Of a DNA stretch of 64,000 nucleotides, positions 40,980 through 50,859 are shown piece after piece; within the stretch, counting starts at the first letter, position 1, and every line of letters begins with the position of its first letter. A program made the translations under genes and the position numbers. A model generated the notes under the pieces. The model searched no databases, was not told the origin of the DNA, and saw only the letters and a list, made by a program, of their open reading frames with translations. The stretch is from CAXKXX01 sp964059975 (GTDB lineage: Bacteria > Pseudomonadota > Gammaproteobacteria > Enterobacterales > Enterobacteriaceae), in assembly GCA_964059975.1 (NCBI GenBank), contig CAXKXX010000002.1, forward strand, positions 62,001 to 126,000, written 5' to 3'.

Positions 40980-41588
40980 ATGTTGCTCAATCCTTTTTTG
41001 ACTGGTTCCCTAGAGTACGCGCTTAATAGTCTGTTCTCTTACAATCGCAGCACGAAGTCTGTAGCGAAGTGCTTATCGGGCAAGGTGCTACAAATTGATA
41101 TAGAGGAATTAGATTCTCCTCTGGTATTATTATTTAATAACCGGGGAGCAAATGTTCTGAGTAAATATTCAGATCAATCCGATTGTACGGTACGTAGCCG
41201 TGTCGTAGGGCTACTTCAATTACTCGATCATAAAAAATTACCTCTGCTAGCACATCGTGGCGAGCTAATAGTGGAAGGTGACATTCAGTTAATCCAATCC
41301 TTCATGGTGCTATTAGACTTAGTTGAGTGGGATCTTGCTGAGGGGCTAGCACCTTATATTGGCGATATTGCTGCGCAGCATATTATTGAGACACTTGAAA
41401 AAAAAGCTCACCTGTTAAAAGACAAAATAGAGCACTGTCAATATGAGATAGCGGAAACGTTAATAGAAGAGTGGCGCGTGGCACAGGGGGAATCACAAAT
41501 AGCATGGCTCAAGGAGAGCGTTAATGCAGTGACTCGAAGAACACAGGCACTAATCGTACGCATGAATCAGTTAGAGGCAATGCGATGA
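40980..41588 (+). CDS. ubiJ: Ubiquinone biosynthesis accessory factor UbiJ
   Basis: SCP2-domain protein that binds ubiquinone intermediates and organises the cytosolic Ubi complex with UbiK. The ATG at 40980 gives 202 residues (E. coli 201), with MLLNPFLTG aligned to MPFKPLVTAG. A TTG at 40965 overlapping the ubiE stop is an alternative start adding five residues. A C-terminal helical region follows the lipid-binding domain. It overlaps ubiB by four bases (ATGA). Like most UbiJ it is divergent, but order and length make the call firm. Confidence 0.94.
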   Translation: MLLNPFLTGSLEYALNSLFSYNRSTKSVAKCLSGKVLQIDIEELDSPLVLLFNNRGANVLSKYSDQSDCTVRSRVVGLLQLLDHKKLPLLAHRGELIVEGDIQLIQSFMVLLDLVEWDLAEGLAPYIGDIAAQHIIETLEKKAHLLKDKIEHCQYEIAETLIEEWRVAQGESQIAWLKESVNAVTRRTQALIVRMNQLEAMR

Positions 41589-43216
41589 TCAACTGCGCAT
41601 TATTCCGACTCTCATTAATCATACGTGTTCTTCTCATTTATGGTCTCGATGAATTAATCCCTAAGATTTATTTTACGCTGCCTCTACGTTTTATGCGTTT
41701 ACTGCTGTTCTGGATTCCCTATCAGCATCAGAAAAAGTCATTAGGTGAACGCTTGCGATTAGCTTTGCAAGAGCTAGGGCCGGTATGGATTAAATTCGGT
41801 CAGATGATATCGACCCGACGTGACTTGATTCCGAGCCATATTGCCGATCAATTAATGCTATTACAGGATCGGGTGACCCCTTTTGACGGGGAGATCGCAC
41901 GAAAGTCCGCCGAGCAAGCGATGGGAGGGGATCTAGAGATCTGGTTTGAAGATTTTAACCCACAAGCATTAGCGTCCGCATCTATTGCACAAATACATAG
42001 CGCACGCATGAAAGCTACCGGTCAAGAGGTGGTGCTAAAAGTGATACGTCCAGATATAGAGCCGATCATCAAGGCTGATATTCGTCTAATGCATCTCTTA
42101 GCCGCTTGGCTACCAGTACTATTACCAGAAGGTCGTCGCCTAAGACTTTCCGAAGTGGTACGTGAGTATGAGAAAACCTTATTGGATGAATTAAATCTAA
42201 AGCGTGAAGCTGTCAATGCAATCCAATTGCGCCGTAATTTCGAAGGAAGTCGAATGCTGTATATACCTCAAGTTTATATTGATCACTGCCGAAAAAATGT
42301 GTTAGTCATGGAGCGAATTTACGGTACTCCAGTTTCAAATATTAGCGCCTTGGAGCAGCGAGGCACCAACATGAAACTTTTGGCAGAGCGCGGCGTTCAG
42401 ATATTTTTTACTCAGGTATTCCGAGATAGTTTTTTTCATGCAGACATGCATCCTGGAAATATTTTCGTTAATTATCAAAACCCAGAGGATCCTTGCTATA
42501 TTGCTATTGATTTTGGAATAGTTGGTTCACTAAATAAAGATGATAAGCGCTACCTAGCAGAAAATTTTATCGCCTTTTTCAATCGCGATTATCGTAAAGT
42601 GGCAGAGCTGCACGTTAGATCGGGCTGGGTGCCTCAGAATACCCGAGTAGAAGACTTTGAATTCGCTATTCGTGCAGCGTGTGAGCCAATCTTCGAAAAA
42701 CCGTTACTAGAAATCTCATTTGGCAGCCTTCTGGTAAATTTGTTTAACACAGCGCATCGCTTCAATATGGAAGTGCAACCACAATTAGTTTTATTACAAA
42801 AGACCTTGCTCTACGTTGAAGGTTTGGGAAGACAGATCTATCCGCAATTAAATCTATGGACTACAGCCAAACCTTTTCTTGAAAACTGGATGCGCAATCA
42901 GGTCGGTATACAGGCAACGATACGGGCACTTAAAGATAAAGCGCCATTCTGGGCGGAGCAACTACCAGAGTTGCCTGAATTGTTTTACCGCAGTCTGCAG
43001 CAACATCGGTTGCTGCAGCAAAGTATAGATAGCTTAACTAGCCAGATCCAAATAAAACGGATGCGACAGGAGAGGTCGTCTTATCTTCTCATCTTTGGGG
43101 CTACATTATTAATGGGTGGCATTCTGCTATTATTAGACAAGATCGCTTTTTTTTCTTTATGGACGATAGCTATTGGTATGATTTTTTGGATCATTGGATG
43201 GCAGCGAACATACTAA
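41585..43216 (+). CDS. ubiB: Atypical kinase/ATPase UbiB
   Basis: Membrane-associated ATPase of the ABC1/ADCK family required for ubiquinone synthesis. 543 residues against 546 in E. coli. It shows the KxGQ motif (Lys70, Gly72-Gln73 in WIKFGQMIST), the Ala-rich loop ASASIAQIH (about 130-138), the HADMHPGNIF catalytic segment and two hydrophobic segments at the C-terminus (about 495-541). Translationally coupled to ubiJ. In E. coli tatABCD follow; here they are missing. Confidence 0.98.
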   Translation: MINCALFRLSLIIRVLLIYGLDELIPKIYFTLPLRFMRLLLFWIPYQHQKKSLGERLRLALQELGPVWIKFGQMISTRRDLIPSHIADQLMLLQDRVTPFDGEIARKSAEQAMGGDLEIWFEDFNPQALASASIAQIHSARMKATGQEVVLKVIRPDIEPIIKADIRLMHLLAAWLPVLLPEGRRLRLSEVVREYEKTLLDELNLKREAVNAIQLRRNFEGSRMLYIPQVYIDHCRKNVLVMERIYGTPVSNISALEQRGTNMKLLAERGVQIFFTQVFRDSFFHADMHPGNIFVNYQNPEDPCYIAIDFGIVGSLNKDDKRYLAENFIAFFNRDYRKVAELHVRSGWVPQNTRVEDFEFAIRAACEPIFEKPLLEISFGSLLVNLFNTAHRFNMEVQPQLVLLQKTLLYVEGLGRQIYPQLNLWTTAKPFLENWMRNQVGIQATIRALKDKAPFWAEQLPELPELFYRSLQQHRLLQQSIDSLTSQIQIKRMRQERSSYLLIFGATLLMGGILLLLDKIAFFSLWTIAIGMIFWIIGWQRTY

Positions 43217-44058
43217 AATAAATCTAAATTCTTGGTCGATAAATACGCCAAAATTTTTTAAAAAATAATCACAATAATAAGACCTAATATTAAGTCGTTA
43301 TTGGCTATCGAATCAACTGTTTTAATAATCTTTATCGGTAAAAATTCAGACGTAAAATATACTATCTGGGCTCTTACAAAAAATATTTTAAAATACGGTT
43401 AATGAAGAAATGTTAGCGCTAATTAAAATAGGTTCGTACATTAAGAAAGAATGACGATTAATATAAAATCTAGCCATGAAGCTTCGATCAGCATTCTCGC
43501 AATTTACTGAGTCGGATCATAAACCACGACATTTTAAAATTGACCTTGGGATATAGAACATCGTCTACGTGGTACAGTAAACTGTATCCCTCCGTTCTCT
43601 GTTCTTTTAGGCAAACCTATTATTTTCTAAAAACCTTATCGCACACCAATAGATGATGCTACTTATGAGGTTTACGACGGTCTTTGCGATGCACTCTGGC
43701 TATTATTGTATTTATCTAGCAGCAGCGATCAGTCTGTTACCATAGGTTTGAAGAAATAATGGTACCCTACACTAATCTGAATATTTTGTGAGAGTATTAC
43801 GAATCACTCAGATTTTGACATATTACCATAGACTTTTTAGGGGCACTAGCACGCAAAACGAATTAGGTGAGAGTATCTACGTGCATGTTCTCTATTTAAA
43901 ACACTACTACATAAATAATGCGAAGATGAATAAAGTGGGTACTTTAAAGCGATGTCTTTTTAATTCTCAACAATGATCTCAATCTTCTATACCTAAAAAC
44001 TAATGGGAATAAAAGCCCGACCGCTGTCATAGCTGGTTTGAATTAAGAGAATGCCATT
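43217..44058. other. Gene-free stretch at the former tat locus
   Basis: 842 bp between ubiB and hemB where related bacteria carry tatA, tatB, tatC and tatD (about 2.3 kb). I recognise no Tat segment. A 14-bp A/T palindrome (ATTTTTTAAAAAAT) at 43253-43266, about 37 bp after ubiB, could act as a weak terminator. Confidence 0.6.
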
Positions 44059-45081
44059 ATGAGCTATGTATTTCAGTCGTCCTTTCCAGGACGTCGCATG
44101 AGGCGCATGCGACGCTATGACTTTAGCCGACGATTAGCTGCTGAAAATCAATTGACAGTTAATGATTTAATTTATCCTGTTTTTGTCATGGAAGGAAATA
44201 ATCGTCAGGAGAAGATCGCGTCGATGCCGGGCGTTTCACGAATAGCTATTAATTTACTAATTAAGGAGGCGGAAACCCTTGCTATGCTCGGAGTACCCGC
44301 GATATCTTTATTCCCAGTCATCGAACCGTGCTTAAAATCGTTAAACGGAGAAGAATCTTACAATCCAAATGGGCTAGTTCAACGAGCAGTGCGCGCGTTA
44401 AAAGCAGCAGTTCCGGAAATGGGTATCGTAACTGATGTAGCGCTTGATCCTTATACTACTCATGGCCATGATGGAGTAATTGATGAGCAAGGTTATGTAA
44501 TAAATGATGTTACTAAGGATATTTTAGTGCGTCAGGCACTATCTCATGCCGAGGCCGGAGCGGAAATCGTGGCACCGAGTGATATGATGGATGGCCGTAT
44601 TGGGGCAATACGTTATTCCCTGGAACACCAGGGCCAGGTAAATACTCAAATTATGGCTTACTCTGCTAAGTACGCCTCCTGCTACTATGGCCCATTCCGT
44701 GATGCTTTAGGATCTAGTAGTAATCTGAACGCTATTTTTAAGAAAAGCTATCAGATGAACCCGGCAAATAGTGACGAAGCACTTCAAGAGATCGCTCAGG
44801 ATCTTCAGGAAGGCGCGGACATGGTCATGATAAAACCTGGAATGCCCTATTTAGATGTAATATATCGGGTAAAAAATACATTTGGCGTACCCACTTTTGC
44901 CTATCAGGTATCTGGCGAGTACGCCATGCATATGTCAGCAATTCAGAATGGCTGGCTACCCGAGAAGCCCACAGTGATGGAGTCACTGATAAGCTTCAAG
45001 CGTGCTGGAGCGGACGGGGTACTAACCTATTTCGCTAAGCGCGTAGCCCACTGGTTACACGACGGGGCAATGCGGTGCTAA
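44059..45081 (+). CDS. hemB: Delta-aminolevulinic acid dehydratase, Mg-type metal site
   Basis: Condenses two 5-aminolevulinate to porphobilinogen. 340 residues; E. coli has 324. Schiff-base lysines are Lys204 (YSAKYASCYYGPFRDA) and Lys259 (MIKPGMPYLD). Where E. coli HemB has the zinc-binding cysteines (CFCEYTSHGHCG), this protein has ALDPYTTHGHDG (residues 128-139), the Asp-type site of magnesium-dependent enzymes in Pseudomonas and Yersinia. Codons 12-19 contain a perfect 9-bp GC-rich hairpin (44092-44114). Position after the tat locus also matches Yersinia and Serratia, not E. coli. Confidence 0.97.
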   Translation: MSYVFQSSFPGRRMRRMRRYDFSRRLAAENQLTVNDLIYPVFVMEGNNRQEKIASMPGVSRIAINLLIKEAETLAMLGVPAISLFPVIEPCLKSLNGEESYNPNGLVQRAVRALKAAVPEMGIVTDVALDPYTTHGHDGVIDEQGYVINDVTKDILVRQALSHAEAGAEIVAPSDMMDGRIGAIRYSLEHQGQVNTQIMAYSAKYASCYYGPFRDALGSSSNLNAIFKKSYQMNPANSDEALQEIAQDLQEGADMVMIKPGMPYLDVIYRVKNTFGVPTFAYQVSGEYAMHMSAIQNGWLPEKPTVMESLISFKRAGADGVLTYFAKRVAHWLHDGAMRC

Positions 45082-45327
45082 ATTAGATATTACTAGAGAT
45101 CGTATACATTCTAATTATAAGGTTGTAGGAGCTAATGACCACGTTCATCTAGTGTGCATTTAGCGCTACACCTATGATTTTAGATCATCAACCAATACGA
45201 TGACGTTCCCCTATTATTTATTAGGTGCATAAAGTAAGAATGAGTAGCTGTAATCTGATGCTGATGAGAGAAGTAACGTACGGAAGCTCTCTCTTTTAAT
45301 CTGTACAAAAGATTTTATAAAACGTGA

Positions 45328-45343
45328 GATCCTCTGTGAGGAG
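45328..45343. repeat. 16-nt dyad GATCCTCTGTGAGGAG, copy 2
   Basis: One base different from the copy at 31122-31137, again just after AAAACG. See that entry. Confidence 0.7.
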
Positions 45344-45741
45344 TGCCTCCATAATATAAAAGTACTCCGTCGTGATGATTAGATGGGGTTATTAGTTGCC
45401 GACCGCTTTTCCGTCTCTGATCTATCTTTGATGGCCGTTTTATTTTGTAAGAAAAGCACATACTAGAAGTTCATTGTGTTATGTGCGACTTTAATAAAAA
45501 CTAAGCGCCTTAAAAATAGATCTTAGACTTTAGGTTTAAGAGATAGTGCAATAAATATTGTGTATAAAAAGTCTCTGAGTCAGATAAATAATGCTAGTCA
45601 TCATTTAAGCAGAAATTAAATCGGCTCTGGGTTCATTATAACAAAGAGGCTGGATCGTAGTATGGAATGTAGCGAACTTTTCAGGTAGCTGCCCGCTCTT
45701 TATCTTATCCGAATAATGACTAATGAATTAGTAGAAGTTTT

Positions 45742-45779
45742 GGGGTAATTTTAATCTATTGGGATGATTTTAATCTATT
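45742..45779. repeat. 19-bp tandem duplication, two mismatches
   Basis: Units 45742-45760 and 45761-45779; the last 13 bases of each are identical. Confidence 0.85.
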
Positions 45780-45925
45780 AAAGGTCAGTGTGTCAAATAA
45801 AAATACTGTATTTTTTTAAATTTTCACCGAATTATTTCGATTTTTTAATAATTTTTTAGTGATTTTTGGACTTTAAGTATAGATTGTTACTTTAATAACA
45901 CGTACGGACTTTTACCACTGAATAG

Positions 45926-46002
45926 TGGTCGGCGAGAGAGGATTTGAACCTCCGACCCACTGGTCCCAAACCAGTTGCGCTACCAAGCTGCGCTACTCGC
46001 CG
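45926..46002 (-). tRNA. proM: tRNA-Pro (anticodon TGG)
   Basis: 77 nt including an encoded CCA. The acceptor stem CGGCGAG/CTCGCCG pairs fully, the T arm has GGTTCAAATCC, and the anticodon loop TTTGGGA sits on ACTGG/CCAGT (anticodon at 45968-45966). Last gene of a four-tRNA array matching E. coli argX-hisR-leuT-proM. Confidence 0.97.
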
Positions 46003-46044
46003 ATTTTTTGACATCCTCATAGAGGCCAAAATGTTCTTATTTTT

Positions 46045-46130
46045 TAGTGCGAAAGAAGAGATCGAATTTTCAGATTCTTAAAAGCACTAAAGTCTGAATC
46101 TGATTCGTATACCAAATTCGCCACTTTCTC
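46045..46130 (-). pseudogene. leuT: Decayed tRNA-Leu (anticodon CAG), leuT-like
   Basis: Between tRNA-His and tRNA-Pro, where E. coli has leuT, 86 nt align with E. coli tRNA-Leu(CAG) nearly end to end. The D-arm region GTGGCGAATTTGGTA, the anticodon loop TTCAGAC with CAG, the long variable arm, the T loop TTCGATC and a CTTTCGCA 3' end are all recognisable. Defects: an A-G mismatch in the acceptor stem (positions 2-71), an A-C mismatch in the anticodon stem, one mismatch in the T stem, and CTA in place of CCA. It is either a dying pseudogene or a very divergent working tRNA. Confidence 0.75.
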
Positions 46131-46159
46131 GAGCTTATAAGTCGGCCTATGAGTCTTAG

Positions 46160-46236
46160 TGGGGTGGTTAATGGGACTTGAACCCACGACATCTGGAATC
46201 ACAATCCAGAGCTCTACCGACTGAGCTATAACCACC
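46160..46236 (-). tRNA. hisR: tRNA-His (anticodon GTG)
   Basis: 77 nt including the encoded extra 5' G (G-1 opposite C73) characteristic of tRNA-His and an encoded CCA. The anticodon loop TTGTGAT sits on CTGGA/TCCAG, and the T arm GTGGGTTCAAGTCCCAT is intact. Nearly identical to E. coli hisR. Confidence 0.98.
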
Positions 46237-46254
46237 GTAACTTCTTCGCTTACT

Positions 46255-46282
46255 TTTAGAAGCGTTAATTTAGAAGCGTTAA
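46255..46282. repeat. Exact 14-bp tandem duplication
   Basis: Units 46255-46268 and 46269-46282 (TTTAGAAGCGTTAA) lie in the spacer between tRNA-His and tRNA-Arg. Confidence 0.95.
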
Positions 46283-46311
46283 TCTGATAAATTTTTATGG
46301 AGCACTGTTTG

Positions 46312-46385
46312 TGCGTCCGACAGGACTCGAACCTGAGACTTCTGCCTCCGGAGGGCAGCGCTCTATCCATCTGAGCTACGGACGC
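46312..46385 (-). tRNA. argX: tRNA-Arg (anticodon CCG), CCA not encoded
   Basis: 74 nt to the discriminator base. Acceptor GCGTCCG/CGGACGC pairs fully, the anticodon loop is CTCCGGA on TGCCC/GGGCA-like pairing as in E. coli argX, and the T arm has GGTTCGAGTCC. After discriminator A the genome reads CAA, so the CCA end must be completed by the CCA-adding enzyme. First gene of the tRNA operon. Confidence 0.96.
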
Positions 46386-46406
46386 ATGGTGTCGTTTCGG
46401 AAGAGC

Positions 46407-46435
46407 ATACTACGGATTTACATTAATTCTGTCTA
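46407..46435 (-). promoter_or_regulatory. Promoter of the tRNA operon
   Basis: On the minus strand TAGACA (46435-46430), a 17-bp spacer and TAGTAT (46412-46407) lie about 22 bp upstream of tRNA-Arg. Both hexamers match the sigma-70 consensus at four or five of six positions. Confidence 0.6.
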
Positions 46436-46720
46436 GTGATTTTCTTAGAAAATTTTACGTTTGATTACGGCGCTGCTTTCTTCTATGCGGAGATAGCGCA
46501 ATATAGTTTTTCTCCGCTAATACTTACAATGAAATAATCCTTACCAATAGAGAACTGCTTCCATCCGGTCTACACTGCATGCTAATCAGCACGTCTAAAA
46601 TATAGGAAATATCTAAAATAGATACATCTAAAAGGGGAGGTGATTCAGAAAGTTAAATTTATAGATTTTAATCATTTTCATATTATAAAAGAGTGACCAG
46701 CATGCTTAATTGATTCATTT

Positions 46721-46761
46721 TAGAAATTATAGAGCTAAATGTAGAAATTATAGAGCTAAAT
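46721..46761. repeat. Exact 20-bp repeat in tandem, 21-bp period
   Basis: Copies at 46721-46740 and 46742-46761 are separated by a single G. Confidence 0.95.
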
Positions 46762-48337
46762 CTGCAAGCATAGGCACAATATAAAACTCAAAATAAGAAC
46801 TTCCTCTAAGAATTCATAAAAATAAATTTTAGTATAAATTTTAATAATAAGGAGAACAACACTGACGGCGATATAGCTATCCGGTACATCTATGACTTTT
46901 TAAGAAGGGTTTGATGATTGTACGAAATCTAATTAGATGTGTGCCCCAAGCTTTTAATCTGAGACATATTATGGCTATCACTACTGCCTTACTGTAAGTG
47001 CTACTGTAGCATGTAAAGAGTAATATTTAGAATTATTAAATTTTTAATATTCGGCGTCTTCATAATTTTAAATTGAAGAGCAATCATAACAAATAGACTA
47101 TTTTTACCATGATCCTATTCTAGAGAGAAAACATGATGATAGCATAGATTGCGCTAAAATAGAAGAATAAGAACAGGTTGTATAGATTACTGACACGGGA
47201 TTCAATAAATTGTACGCTTCACCATGGTCTAAGATATTAACCTAGCGCCTAGCTGTAGCTCATCAACTTGGTAATCTTAAGACATGTCCGATCTATAGAA
47301 TAGAAAAGTCATTATTTCTAGTTTCCAGAATACTAGTTTCCGTAAATCCTTAGATCAGACATCGTGATCAGCCCAACGAACACTACTATGTTGTCCCAAG
47401 CTAAATAAAATTATTTCTACCCCAATTAGCATAGCAATGCTAATTAGGGCTTTGAGGACTTTAATAGTGGAGAACAAATATTCTAGTGCTCCTCCTCGCT
47501 GCTATTTAGCCTTCTGAGCAACGATATTTCTATACTAAATATATTAGAATCTTCGGTAATTACTAGAGGAATGCTTAGCAACTAAAACCGTAGGTAAGAA
47601 CTGCTTTAATGATTGATGAAACGATGATGATTAGTTAAAATAACCAGTTGCTTTATGGAGCGGATTCAGTAAAATTTTGGGCACTGATGCGAATAAGTAG
47701 CAGATCCTCGATTTATTGGCTCTAAGCTTCTTCGACGCATGAAACCTATACGTAGATTAATTCGAATGATAATCTGCTCACTCACTCTAATGATTGTCAT
47801 TTTGAACTAGAAGATCCTCGATATAGTTTTTTCACTTTAATTTTTATTTGATTAATACTTCTGCGCAACGGCGTGCGATATCAATCGCTTGCGTGAATCA
47901 GTGTAGTATTGTGGCAAGAGAGTCCAACTTGACCTCGATGACCTCATAGAATGAGAGATGCACATATTATTTTGATAATACAGCTTTCATCCATAGAAAT
48001 ACGTTTTGTATATTCAAATAAATTGAAATTTTCAAAATCACGGATCCGCTTGCCTTTTCGTCCATTCTGACACGTACCTACTGAATATACTCATAGGTGA
48101 AGCTCATCGTATAACTAAATTAAAATATGGCAGACACATACGTTAGTGTGATGTTCATAAATAGAGAACATTACAGGAATCCCATAAAGATGCACTCTTA
48201 GCTCCGCTCCTTGTTTTAATTAAAGTTTGTACAATTTACCAGTCATCTTCACTATTTCTACCTTTATAGAAATAAGTACTATTTTATATTCATATAAATC
48301 TAATTAGAAAACTGATTAGAGTGAGAACAACATCCGG

Positions 48338-48358
48338 ACTAGGATAAACTATCCTAGT
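48338..48358. repeat. Perfect hairpin, 9-bp arms, AAC loop
   Basis: ACTAGGATA / TATCCTAGT with a three-base loop in the gene desert. No associated gene or T-run. Confidence 0.8.
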
Positions 48359-48767
48359 GATTGTTAGATAAAATCTCTATATAAAATTTATAGTTAAATC
48401 TAAATGGAAGATGGCTCACTTCGCTTAAGGCGTGATCAAGGTTCAGACGTTCTGGAAGATGAGTGCGAACTTTTAAGAATCTATGTTCTACATCATAATG
48501 TGCTCTTAACTCCAAATTTTTTCTTTAAGAGATTTTCAGGCCTCCGATATGGAAAAGATGAAAATCAAAATCGATAAAATCAAACCCTTAAGGCTTTAGA
48601 CTAAACTAGAGCGTACAATTAACATCGATAAACAAAATATTGTGCATACATTTTAAATGTAACTATTAAGTCTAAGTAAATACCATAAAATATGAATACT
48701 AAAACATATTATTCCTTGGAGTTCTAATAAACATGCTATTCTTCTATCTGATTACAAGTACCAAGCG

Positions 48768-48805
48768 AATCTCAATAGAGGTAATGCATTACCTCTATTG
48801 AGATT
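48768..48805. repeat. Perfect 38-bp palindrome (19-bp arms, no spacer)
   Basis: Every base from 48768 to 48805 matches the reverse complement, centred on TGCA. It lies in the middle of the gene desert, about 2.4 kb from the tRNA promoter and 3.9 kb from rho. The plus strand continues with AAAAA, not a T-run, so it is not a standard terminator. Confidence 0.97.
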
Positions 48806-50830
48806 AAAAATGAAATAGGTGAGATCATATTCAAATAAAATTTTTAGAAAAATGTAAAATTTTATTCGGTAGCCTAATAACTATAGACTTTATTAAAAAT
48901 TTAAAAACGGGATTTTGTATAGTTGTCCGTAAAAAATATTTTTATTTATATGACTTATTAGAGAGCCATCCAAGCATTGTCACTATATTACTAAAAGATC
49001 TTATTTAGCGCATTAATATGTGCGCCTTCTTAATCTTCAGAGTTACTAATTAAAAAATTCATTAAACGAAATGAATTCGTCACTTAAATTAAAAGTTATT
49101 TATGATATGAAATACAAAAATATTCCATTAAGAAAAGGTAACATACCTAGTATGAAGATGTTTCTCTGTAAATAAAAATATATCAAGTTATTAACCGATT
49201 CGCCTTCCGGATAAGAAGATAGGACAGAACGTGCATAATTTTAATAAGTATGATCCCTGATCATAAATTCATGTATTCATCCCGATATGAAAGTACTCAT
49301 ATCAATTATCCTAAATATAGTTAATTCAGGACCATATAAATTTTATATGAAACATAGTAATACTCAACGAATTTGAGTGACTCTGATCAGTCACGCTCCT
49401 TTATTCATCATATAATAATCCTTAACTCTTATATATAACTATAAAAGCCATGACGTCATTAAATAGTAAAAAATTGCTTGGTTATGATCTAGAGTAATGA
49501 GATTCGACCACCATGAAACATAGTGTCTAAGTATATGTATTGATGATCACTTGCTAATTATACAGATCTTAATTCATCACAAGACTTTTAAAATTGTTAA
49601 GAAGAAATAGCAAAATCCCATAATAGTTATATATCAATGCCTACTGCGAATAGAAATGAGATGTACAAACTTTAATAAATATACAACTACTCTACAGAGT
49701 GAATTTTTATCTATTCTTCATAAGAATTTTGATAAAAAAATTATAGTGAACAAATTAGTAAAAAATTTTAGATAATCATCAGATATACCACTAAATTTTT
49801 TTTGAATGCTCCATCTTTATAAAATTTATATACTATTTTAAACTATCTTGTCATTATATAGACAGGGGGACAACCTCCTTTTGATAATTACCTATAAAAG
49901 TCATCTTATTAGAAATTTAAAAAGTTTGTTTATCCTATAATAATAAGACTAAGTAGTTATTTAATAACGACTAGTGACCCTAAAATCGTTAGAATAGAAA
50001 TAAATCTTAGTAGGTGTATTCCTATAAACACTAACCTTAAAGTAGAATCATAAAAGGGAATATAGCTTACTAATATCTGGACAATGATCGTCATTCATGC
50101 ATCATCTGGTGCTGAAATCAACTTCATAAAAGAGATCAATAGATTTAAAATAGGACAATACGCACTTAGATTAATGTTAAAGCGCGCATCAAAGTGATGC
50201 CTAAGTCATAATAGGAAGGTATAATGATAATAAATTTATCGGGATAAATAAATGAAGGCATTAGAAAAATTGAAAGATCATGGCTATACTAGATTTAGTG
50301 CTATCAGTTAAATATTAATATATCGAAATTTTCGTAGAACATATTAGGTTAAGTAGTTAAGATCTTTACTGATCTATATCCAGTTATTAAATTTTAATAT
50401 AGTTATATATCAAATAAGAGAAATAATAAATTTTTGATTCTTTCTAGGACGTTGCTGCGCAAGTACTTCATTTATAAAATTTATATTCCTCGGCATTGTA
50501 TATATCGGAAATAATATATTAATAATTTTTAGAATTACGCTAGATGAAAGATCTATTAAATTAAATAATTTTAGTTTTTTAATAGACTTGAGTAATATAA
50601 ATTAAAGATATAAAAGATTTAGTTTACGACTGATAACAGTTACGATCTCTACTGATACATAAAGTTATTAATGACCGATTAAAGCGATGCCGGGATCTGA
50701 GAAAGAACCTATTGAATCCTAAAGAACAAATAATAAACTCACTATTACTTAATAGATTTTAGCAGCTTTTCCTTGTGGATTTAATAATAGTAGATAAAAA
50801 TCTTAATTAATTCTGAATAAATATTCAATG

Positions 50831-50859
50831 TTCTCATGATTTCCATATAATCATGAGAA
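50831..50859. repeat. Perfect hairpin, 11-bp arms, 7-nt loop
   Basis: TTCTCATGATT / AATCATGAGAA around TCCATAT in the gene desert. No associated gene. Confidence 0.85.

Larger units (their letters stand above)
45082..45925. other. Gene-free stretch between hemB and tRNA-Pro
   Basis: 844 bp with no recognised gene. It contains the second copy of the 16-nt dyad (45328-45343) and a 19-bp tandem duplication with two mismatches (45742-45779). Confidence 0.6.

Noticed and set aside
46044..46370. 108-codon open frame on the minus strand
   Set aside because: It runs through tRNA-Arg, tRNA-His and the decayed tRNA-Leu; tRNA genes explain the sequence.
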